From the NCBI GenBank assembly GCA_902538155.1, contig CACBDX010000010.1:1-39464 (forward strand): DNA of 39,464 nt, in the 5' to 3' direction. This document shows, piece by piece, positions 32,557 through 39,464 of this stretch. The first letter of the stretch is position 1. Each line of letters starts with the position of its first letter. The translations under genes and the position numbers were made by a program. The notes beneath the pieces were generated by a model. The model saw nothing but the letters and a program-made list of their open reading frames with translations. It ran no database searches and was not told the origin of the DNA. This DNA comes from an uncultured Alphaproteobacteria bacterium. Its GTDB lineage: Bacteria; Pseudomonadota; Alphaproteobacteria; HIMB59; GCA-002718135.

Positions 32557-32585
32557 GATATGGGAAAAAAGTTTTAAAATACAAG
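32557..32585 (-). promoter_or_regulatory. Candidate sigma-32 (RpoH) promoter for dnaK-dnaJ
   Basis: Minus strand CTTGTAT-N13-TCCCATAT, close to CTTGAAA-N(11-16)-CCCCATNT; -10 end lies about 53 nt before the dnaK ATG. Confidence 0.5.
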
Positions 32586-32637
32586 GATGTTTGGGATTTA
32601 TGTTAAAAAAATCAAGTAATTTAGGGTTTTTTTATGA

Positions 32638-33303
32638 CTATTCTTTACTCTTATTTTCAGGATTATCCTCTTCTTTTTCTTCTTTAGGTTCTTCAGTTTT
32701 AGCGACTGGTTTTTTGGAAACCCCGACCATTGCTGCTCTGAGCAATCGGTCATGCATTGTATAGCCGGATTGGACTTCTTGTACTACTGTTCCTTCTTCA
32801 ACTTCATTATTTTCAACTTCCATCATTGCTTGATGAAAGTTATGGTCAAATTTTTGATTTAAAGTTTCAATTTTTTTGACTCCGTGTTTTTCAAGAGTAC
32901 TTTTGTATTCTTTAAGAACCATTTTTAAACCATCGATAAGATTTTTTATACTTTCTGGATGATTTTCATCTTCTGGTAAAGCATCTAGCGCTCTTTCTAA
33001 ATTATCTCCTGGCAATAGAATATCTCTTGCCAAATTTATACTACCAAATTTTATCGTTTCAACTTTTTCTCGTTCAAATCTTTTTCTAAGGTTTTCCATT
33101 TCAGCAAGTAACCGAATTTTTTCTTCTTTAAGTGTTTCAATTTCTTTTTCTAAACTATCTTCTTCTGTATTTTCGTCCTCGCTTATTTCTTCTGTATCTG
33201 TGTTTTCTTGACTATCATTATTATCTTCTTCGTTTTCAATGTTCTCAGAGTAAGATTCTTTAATTTCTTCTTGTTGGTTATCTTCTTCTTTTTTTTCAAC
33301 CAT
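32638..33303 (-). CDS. grpE: Nucleotide exchange factor GrpE
   Basis: Acidic N-terminus, AEMENLRKRFEREK, LPGDNLERAL, FDHNFHQAMMEVEN, VVQEVQSGYTMHDRLLRAAMVGVSK. Confidence 0.96.
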   Translation of the reverse strand: MVEKKEEDNQQEEIKESYSENIENEEDNNDSQENTDTEEISEDENTEEDSLEKEIETLKEEKIRLLAEMENLRKRFEREKVETIKFGSINLARDILLPGDNLERALDALPEDENHPESIKNLIDGLKMVLKEYKSTLEKHGVKKIETLNQKFDHNFHQAMMEVENNEVEEGTVVQEVQSGYTMHDRLLRAAMVGVSKKPVAKTEEPKEEKEEDNPENKSKE

Positions 33304-34349
33304 TAATCAATCACCTTTCCAATAATTTTTGATGTATAATCAACAAGAGGAACTATTTTGGAGTAGTTTAGTCTTGTTGGCCCAACTACACCTATAGCTC
33401 CTATAATTTCTTGATCATTATTTTTATATGGGGCCATTACCATAGAAAGACCAGAGTGTTTAAACAAAAAATTTTTAGATCCAATAAAAATCTGAACCCC
33501 TTTTGCTTTTCCTGCAGTTTCTAATATATCCACAAAAGTAGATTTTTTTTCAATTTCGTCAAAAAGATTTCGGATTTGATCTAAATCTTTTGAAACTATT
33601 TCGTCTTTTAATAAATTTGATTGACCATGAAGAAAAATATAGGGATTTTTACTATTGGGCTGAGTTTCAATAATGCCTTGTTTAATTAATTTTGAAGAAA
33701 TTGACTCTAACTCATTTTGTGAATTTTTTATTTCAGATTGAATTAGTCTTTTAATTTGTGAAATGTTTTTATTTGTAAACTTTGATGTAAGATAATTGGA
33801 AGCCTGTATCAATAATGAACTATTATATGTGCCATTATCTTCAATGATGCGATTTTCTACTTCTCCATTCTCATAAGCAAGGATAAGCATTAATTGAGCA
33901 CTATTAAGTCTTATGAATTCCACGTGTTTTAAGTTTTTTTGAAATTTTGGCGCAATAACTATTCCTGCATAACTTGATAATCCTGAAATGGCCTTGGAAG
34001 CAACATCAAGTGCCTCTTCATAGGATTTTCCCTTTGTTAAACACTGTTGTTTAATATTTTCTTTATCTATTTTTGAAATTCTTCCAAACTCCAATAGTCC
34101 TTCGACAAAAAACCTCATACCTTTCTCGGTAGGCATTCTTCCAGCTGACCTATGTGGTGCATATAGAAGCCCTTCTTTTTGTAAATTTGATAAAATGGAT
34201 CTAATAGATGCTGAGGAAAGATTTAAACCTCCCATCTTCATAATTGTTTCTGATCCAGCTGGAGACCCAGTTTTGAGATATGACTCAACTAATTTTTTGA
34301 AAATTAATTTCGATCTATCATTAATTTGTGCATATACATTATCAGACAT
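33303..34349 (-). CDS. hrcA: Heat-inducible transcription repressor HrcA
   Basis: LKTGSPAGSETIMK, LSSASIRSILSNLQKEGLLYAPHRSAGRMPTEKGMRFFV, GAIGVVGPTRLNYSKIVPLVDYTS. Confidence 0.96.
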   Translation of the reverse strand: MSDNVYAQINDRSKLIFKKLVESYLKTGSPAGSETIMKMGGLNLSSASIRSILSNLQKEGLLYAPHRSAGRMPTEKGMRFFVEGLLEFGRISKIDKENIKQQCLTKGKSYEEALDVASKAISGLSSYAGIVIAPKFQKNLKHVEFIRLNSAQLMLILAYENGEVENRIIEDNGTYNSSLLIQASNYLTSKFTNKNISQIKRLIQSEIKNSQNELESISSKLIKQGIIETQPNSKNPYIFLHGQSNLLKDEIVSKDLDQIRNLFDEIEKKSTFVDILETAGKAKGVQIFIGSKNFLFKHSGLSMVMAPYKNNDQEIIGAIGVVGPTRLNYSKIVPLVDYTSKIIGKVID

Positions 34350-34396
34350 AAGAATTTTATTTAAAAATAATATTTATCTACTATTATTAAATTTGT

Positions 34397-35107
34397 ATGA
34401 GAAAAGATAGATCCTTCAATCAAATGCGTGAAATTTCATTTGAGAAAAACGTTAATATTCATGCCGATGGTTCATGCTTAGTAAAATTTGGTAATACACA
34501 TGTCCTTTGTCTTGCAACAATTGATGAAAAAGTTCCTCACTGGTTAAAGAATACTGGCAAAGGTTGGGTTACAGCAGAATATGGTATGTTGCCAAGGTCT
34601 ACAAATACAAGAATGGATAGAGAGGCAGCAAAAGGAAAGCAGTCAGGTAGAACACAAGAAATACAAAGGTTAATTGGACGTAGCTTAAGATCTATTGTTG
34701 ACCTTTCAAATCTTGGAGAGCGCCAAATAAAAATAGACTGTGATGTAATTCAAGCAGATGGTGGAACAAGAACCGCATCTATCAGTGGTGGTTTTATTTC
34801 CTTGTATCTAGCAATAGAAAAATTAAAAAATAATTATAATCTACAAAAACCAATCATTAAAAATTTTATAGGAGCGGTGTCAGCTGGAATAGTCGAAAAT
34901 AAAGCAATATTGGATTTAGATTATAAGGAAGACTCAGAAGCACAAGTAGATGCAAATTTTGTAATTTGTGACTCAGATGAAATATCTGAAATACAAGTTA
35001 CTGGAGAAGAATTTTTCTTCAATGATGCTCAGTTTACAGAAATGTTTTCACTGGCAAAAATTGGGGTTAAAGAAATAATATCTAAACAAAAAAAGGCATT
35101 GAAATAA
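34397..35107 (+). CDS. rph: Ribonuclease PH
   Basis: GWVTAEYGMLPRSTNTR, GRTQEIQRLIGRSLRSIVDL, IDCDVIQADGGTRTASISGG. Confidence 0.97.
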   Translation: MRKDRSFNQMREISFEKNVNIHADGSCLVKFGNTHVLCLATIDEKVPHWLKNTGKGWVTAEYGMLPRSTNTRMDREAAKGKQSGRTQEIQRLIGRSLRSIVDLSNLGERQIKIDCDVIQADGGTRTASISGGFISLYLAIEKLKNNYNLQKPIIKNFIGAVSAGIVENKAILDLDYKEDSEAQVDANFVICDSDEISEIQVTGEEFFFNDAQFTEMFSLAKIGVKEIISKQKKALK

Positions 35108-35108
35108 A

Positions 35109-35690
35109 TTGAAGCAATTATTATTTTTCTCAAATAATAAAAATAAAATAATTGAAATAAAAAAAATTTTTAACAAATTTGATCTAGAACTTCTTTCTTT
35201 AAATGATCTAAACATAAGTGAAGAACCAGAAGAAAGTGGTCACACATTTGAGGAAAATGCAAAAATAAAATCAGAACATGGATACAATAAAACTGGTATT
35301 CCTTGTTTTGCTGATGACTCAGGCATATGTATTGAAAGTTTAAATTGGAAACCAGGTGTTTTTTCAAAAAGATTTTTAAATAATTTTAAAAACAAAGAGC
35401 TTTGTTTTAAAAATATTTTAAAAAGTGTTAAAAATAGTGGCAAACAAAATGCTTATTTTAAAACTTCAATAAGCTTAACAATTAATAAAAATCAAAATAT
35501 TATCTTTAATGGCAAAATCTATGGTAAAATCTCTGAAAAAATTAAGGGTGATTTTGGTTTTGGTTATGACCCAATTTTCATTCCTAAAAATTATAATAAA
35601 ACATTAGCTGAGTTAAGTACGAAATATAAAAATGAAATCAGTCACAGATCTATAGCAGTAAATAAATTAATAAACTTTTTATCTAATTAA
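35109..35690 (+). CDS. rdgB: Non-canonical purine NTP pyrophosphatase (RdgB/HAM1)
   Basis: FFSNNKNKIIEIKKIF, EESGHTFEENAKIKSEH, CFADDSGICIESLNWKPGVFSKRF, GFGYDPIFIP, SHRSIA; TTG start. Confidence 0.94.
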   Translation: MKQLLFFSNNKNKIIEIKKIFNKFDLELLSLNDLNISEEPEESGHTFEENAKIKSEHGYNKTGIPCFADDSGICIESLNWKPGVFSKRFLNNFKNKELCFKNILKSVKNSGKQNAYFKTSISLTINKNQNIIFNGKIYGKISEKIKGDFGFGYDPIFIPKNYNKTLAELSTKYKNEISHRSIAVNKLINFLSN

Positions 35691-37011
35691 TGACAAAAGA
35701 ATTTCCATTACTTATCTTTAGTATGTCCAAATTTCTTTCAATCATATTATTTTTAAAATAAAAATTTCCGTCAATACCATCAAATTTTTTATTTGGATTG
35801 TTTAATAGCTCTATAACATCTCCAAATTTATATTCTTTGGTATAAATGAAGTTTATTATACCCATCAAATCATATGGTAATGTTGAAATTCTTAAAAACT
35901 CTTCTTCATATATTTCCATATAATTATTAATTAAGTTTATTCTCCTTGTTTCAGGAATGCCTGGAAAGATTGCTCCCTGTAATGAAGGTTCATAAAAGAA
36001 AGTTTTATCATCTATTACCCCGGTACCCATAAACTGAACAATATTAGGATCTATGTCGTAATATGGGAGAAGAGGAGCAACCTGTAATAGATTTAAACCG
36101 TAATCCGCAATCAGGATATGGGTAAAATCATAATCGCTAGTAGTTTTAAATTTTTCTAATTTTTTTAATCTTTTTTTTGATTTTTCATCTTTTTTAGAAG
36201 ATAAAATCTGTTTTTGTCTATTTAATTCATATTTTCTCAACTCATATTTTCCTAATTCTTTTATTGAATCTCTTACATTAGATAAGTCATCTTTGTAAGA
36301 GGATCTATTTACTAAGATTGCCGGACTTTCAAAAATCACATCATCTACATAACTGTTTATTAAATATCCGTATTCATTTTCAGGATAAAGCAGAGCTACT
36401 TTTGCATCTTCTTTTAGATATAGAAGAAGTTGAGAAAGTTCATTTTTAGGGAAAAAATTCAATAAATAAATGCAATCATTAGCAAGTGAGGATCTAGAGG
36501 AAAATGAAAAAAAAATTACATTATAATTGCAGTAATTATTTAGAATTTTTGTATGCTTTGTTTGAATAGGCCCCAGGAATAATCGACCGGGTGAAAGATT
36601 GTTTTCTATAATTTTTTTTAAGTCTTTTTCAGTTTCAAAAAATTCTATTTGTAAATTAATATTCTTTATTTCTAAGTTATAAATCCCTAACTCGTAAGTA
36701 TTTAAAAATTGTTTTGTTATTTTTTCATCATCATCTTTTGCGAATAAAGCAATAATTGTTTTATCTAGAACAATATTGTCTATACTCTTAAATTGCTTAG
36801 TTTGTGTATTTTCTTTTTTTTCAATAACTTTTTTTTCATTTATTTTATCAACTGATTTGTCAGAAATGTTTGTTTCTTGAGTTTTTTTTGTATCTTGCTT
36901 AGAGAGATTTGCTGGAGTACACGAAATAATAAATATAAATATATAAATAATGGATAAAATTATTAATGGCCTTTCAATTGTAGCAACGCCTATTGGAAAT
37001 TTAGATGACAT
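35683..37011 (-). CDS. LppC/LpoA-type penicillin-binding protein activator lipoprotein
   Basis: Lipobox IISC; periplasmic-binding-like fold (IALFAKDDDE.., GPIQTKHTKIL, VALLYPENEYG, YYDIDPNIVQFMGTG); next to rsmI. Confidence 0.75.
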   Translation of the reverse strand: MSSKFPIGVATIERPLIILSIIYIFIFIISCTPANLSKQDTKKTQETNISDKSVDKINEKKVIEKKENTQTKQFKSIDNIVLDKTIIALFAKDDDEKITKQFLNTYELGIYNLEIKNINLQIEFFETEKDLKKIIENNLSPGRLFLGPIQTKHTKILNNYCNYNVIFFSFSSRSSLANDCIYLLNFFPKNELSQLLLYLKEDAKVALLYPENEYGYLINSYVDDVIFESPAILVNRSSYKDDLSNVRDSIKELGKYELRKYELNRQKQILSSKKDEKSKKRLKKLEKFKTTSDYDFTHILIADYGLNLLQVAPLLPYYDIDPNIVQFMGTGVIDDKTFFYEPSLQGAIFPGIPETRRINLINNYMEIYEEEFLRISTLPYDLMGIINFIYTKEYKFGDVIELLNNPNKKFDGIDGNFYFKNNMIERNLDILKISNGNSFVIN

Positions 37012-37792
37012 AACCTATAGAGCTGTAAAAATACTTGGGGAATGTGATATTGTTATTTGTGAAAATCCCAAACATTCACTTAAACTACTAAATAAATTAG
37101 GCATTAAAAAGAAATTAATTGCTTTACACGATTATAATGAATACAAAATTATAGATCAGATTAAGGATTTGTTAAAAAATAAAATTTGTGTCCTCATTTC
37201 TGATGCAGGATCTCCGCTTATTTCAGATCCTGGGTATAATTTAGTACAATATTGTATTTCAAATAATATCAGGATAACCTCTGTACCTGGTCCCTCTTCA
37301 ATTTTATCAAGTTTACAGTTATCTGGATTACCAATATCTGAATTTGCTTTTTTTGGGTTTGTTCCAAAATCTAAAAAAAAGATAGAGGATCTTGTTAAGA
37401 GTATTTTTCAAGAAAAGAGGACTTCAGTATTTTTTGTTTCAAGTCATAAATTGATTCTTTTTCTAGAATGCCTAGAAAATATTATGCCAGAAAGAAGAAT
37501 ATCAATATGTAAAGAGCTTACAAAGGTAAATGAATTTGTTTTTAGAGGAACTCCAAGCAATGTGAAAAATAAAATACTAAAAGATAAAGAAAATATTAAA
37601 GGAGAGTTTGTTGCTGTTATTGATAGGCAAACATCAAAAAACCAAGATTTTGACAACATTGATTTGTATAGCAAAGAGTTAAAAAAGATGACTACAAAAT
37701 TTTCTTTGACCGACATCGTCGAAATAGTACATAAATTTACAAAAATTAATAAAAACAAAATTTACAAATGGTTGTTAAAATTAAGAAAATAA
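36950..37792 (+). CDS. rsmI: 16S rRNA (cytidine1402-2'-O)-methyltransferase
   Basis: LSIVATPIGNLDDITYRAVKIL, LISDAGSPLISDPGYNLV, SVPGPSSILSSLQLSGLP, FFGFVP. Confidence 0.96.
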   Translation: MDKIINGLSIVATPIGNLDDITYRAVKILGECDIVICENPKHSLKLLNKLGIKKKLIALHDYNEYKIIDQIKDLLKNKICVLISDAGSPLISDPGYNLVQYCISNNIRITSVPGPSSILSSLQLSGLPISEFAFFGFVPKSKKKIEDLVKSIFQEKRTSVFFVSSHKLILFLECLENIMPERRISICKELTKVNEFVFRGTPSNVKNKILKDKENIKGEFVAVIDRQTSKNQDFDNIDLYSKELKKMTTKFSLTDIVEIVHKFTKINKNKIYKWLLKLRK

Positions 37793-38376
37793 TTAAAATT
37801 TTATTTATTCCAATATTTTTAATTTTTGCATCTGTTAATTATGGGTGCTCACCTGCAAGTGTACTTGCTACAGGTGGAGGCAGTGCAATGGTGGTTGCTG
37901 AGGGAGAAAGATCTCTTGGTACTGTAGTAGATGATGCAACCATTAAAGTTAATATTGCCGCTAAATTCCTAAATGCAGGAAATAATCTCTTCGTAAATAT
38001 AAACACAAGTGTATTAGAAGGTAGAATTTTATTAACAGGTCTTGTTGATAATCAAGAAATTAGAATTGATGCAGTACGATTAGTTTGGGAAGTTGAAGGG
38101 GTTAAAGAAATTATAAATGAAATAGAAATAGGAAATAGAGCAACAATAAAGGATTATGCTAATGATTTATGGATTAACACACAAGCAAGAGCTGTTGCTG
38201 CTAAAACTGTAGGAATTAAAGCAATTACATTTAATTTTGAAACTATTAACGGTAAAATTTATATAGCGGGAATTTCAGCGCGCCCAGACCTGTTAGATGA
38301 AATGATTCTTGCTCTTAAAAATATAAAGGGTGTAAATGAAATTGTTAACTATGTAATTATTAGAGAAAAACTATAA
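37768..38376 (+). CDS. BON-domain lipoprotein
   Basis: Lipobox NYGC; two BON-like repeats (VVDDATIKVNIAAKF...ILLTGLVDNQEIRIDAVRLVWEVEGVKEIINEI; FETINGKIYIAGISARPDLLDEMILALKNIKGVNEIVNYV). Confidence 0.88.
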   Translation: MVVKIKKIIKILFIPIFLIFASVNYGCSPASVLATGGGSAMVVAEGERSLGTVVDDATIKVNIAAKFLNAGNNLFVNINTSVLEGRILLTGLVDNQEIRIDAVRLVWEVEGVKEIINEIEIGNRATIKDYANDLWINTQARAVAAKTVGIKAITFNFETINGKIYIAGISARPDLLDEMILALKNIKGVNEIVNYVIIREKL

Positions 38377-38377
38377 T

Positions 38378-38728
38378 TTATCTTAAGCTTCCGATTTTTT
38401 CTCCTGCTAAAATATGAATATGAAAATGTGGAACCTCTTGTCCACCGTCCTCTCCTGAGTTTGTTATCAACCTATAACCTTTGTTTTCAATATTTAAATT
38501 ATTTATTACTAGCTGAACACTCTTAAAAAAAGATGTTATATTTTCATTATCTGCATTCTTTAAAAAATCAGAGAAGGTAGTGCAAGGGAATTTTGGTATA
38601 CCTAAAACATGTATTTTTGCTTGGGGATTAATATCATTAAAAAATAAACTAAACTCATCTTCATGAACTTTATCACAAGGTATTTCTTTTCTAAGTATTT
38701 TTGCAAAAATATTATTTTCATTATACAT
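38378..38728 (-). CDS. HIT family protein (HinT-like)
   Basis: NIFAKILRKEIPCDKVHEDE, GQEVPHFHIHILAG (HxHxH). Confidence 0.95.
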   Translation of the reverse strand: MYNENNIFAKILRKEIPCDKVHEDEFSLFFNDINPQAKIHVLGIPKFPCTTFSDFLKNADNENITSFFKSVQLVINNLNIENKGYRLITNSGEDGGQEVPHFHIHILAGEKIGSLR

Positions 38729-38734
38729 TTTGTT

Positions 38735-39007
38735 TTACTTTCTTTTATCAAGCTCTTTATGAATTTCATTAATGGTAATTTTTTTTGATTTTAACAAAAC
38801 AAGAAGATGATAAATTACATCAACAGCCTCTTCTATTGTTCTTTTTTTTGATCCTTTTAAAAAATCTATAATTAATTCAGAGGATTCCTCTCCAAATTTT
38901 TGAGCTATTTTTTTTGGCCCTAACTTTAATAATTTATTGGTATACGAATTTTTTTTTCTTGTTAGTACTCTATTATTTATAATTTCATTTAAATCTTCAA
39001 TTTTCAT
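38735..39007 (-). CDS. hisE: Phosphoribosyl-ATP pyrophosphohydrolase
   Basis: SYTNKLLKLGPKKIAQKFGEESSELIIDFLKG, EEAVDVIYHLLVLL. Confidence 0.94.
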   Translation of the reverse strand: MKIEDLNEIINNRVLTRKKNSYTNKLLKLGPKKIAQKFGEESSELIIDFLKGSKKRTIEEAVDVIYHLLVLLKSKKITINEIHKELDKRK

Positions 39008-39012
39008 AAAAT

Positions 39013-39464
39013 TTAATCTCTAATGCTTATATCTTTATCTTTTAAGTATTCCTTTACTTCTTTAATGCTAATTTCATTAAAATGAAAGACTGAGGCCGCC
39101 AATAATGCATCGGCTTTTCCTTTAACTACACCGTCATAGAAATGATCTAGGGTTCCAACTCCCCCACTAGCTATAACTGGTATCTTTATAAATTCTGATA
39201 CTTTACCCAGTAGTTCATTATCAAAGCCAGATTTTGTGCCATCCTTGTCCATTGATGTTAAAAGAATTTCCCCAGCTCCTAGCTCTTGAGCTTTTTCTAT
39301 CCAGCTTAAAGCAAGTAAATCAGTTTTCTTAGTCCCACCATGAGAATAAACGAACCAATCATCATTGTGTTTTTTTGCATCAACAGCTACTACGATGCAT
39401 TGGTTTCCAAAATACTCAGAAGCCTCTTTAATTATATTGGGATTTTTAATTGCTGCAGAATTTA
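39013..39464 (-). CDS. hisF: Imidazole glycerol phosphate synthase subunit HisF (5' end beyond window)
   Basis: Frame continues upstream of the track ORF as NSAAIKNPNIIKEASEYFGNQCIVVAVDAKKHNDDWFVYSHGGTKKTDLLALSWIEKAQELGAGEILLTSMDKDGTKSGFD. Confidence 0.95.
   Translation of the reverse strand, partial: NSAAIKNPNIIKEASEYFGNQCIVVAVDAKKHNDDWFVYSHGGTKKTDLLALSWIEKAQELGAGEILLTSMDKDGTKSGFDNELLGKVSEFIKIPVIASGGVGTLDHFYDGVVKGKADALLAASVFHFNEISIKEVKEYLKDKDISIRD

Overview
AT-rich window with compact bacterial gene organisation, most likely from a streamlined alphaproteobacterium; this placement is my inference from gene content and order. Genes are tightly packed with many ATGA/TAATG overlaps. I found no tRNA, rRNA, CRISPR array or mobile element. 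Left to right: (1) the 3' end of trpF (+, missing from the ORF track), convergent with a six-gene minus-strand folate/pABA operon (pabB-pabA-pabC-folP-folB-folK); (2) a long plus-strand run DUF2141-cysS-thrS-hemB-hisI-ribA-DUF985 cupin that passes through ATGA overlaps into a lipid-A/Ara4N-type sugar cluster (formyltransferase and dehydrogenase halves of ArnA as separate genes, ArnB, ArnC, then a multi-pass GT-C-like membrane protein), followed by katG; (3) a minus-strand upp + BMP-family nucleoside-type ABC importer locus with a perfect 10-bp inverted repeat spanning the start codon of the ATPase gene; (4) a lipoprotein, pyruvate carboxylase, DUF2244, and hrcA-grpE-dnaK-dnaJ-dapB with a plausible sigma-32-type promoter before dnaK; (5) rph-rdgB, lppC and rsmI with 62-bp head-to-head overlapping 5' ends, a BON lipoprotein, HIT, hisE and a 5'-truncated hisF at the right edge. 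The best candidates for a second look are the split-ArnA cluster with its unassigned transferase and linked DUF985 cupin, and the start-codon hairpin in the BMP transporter operon.
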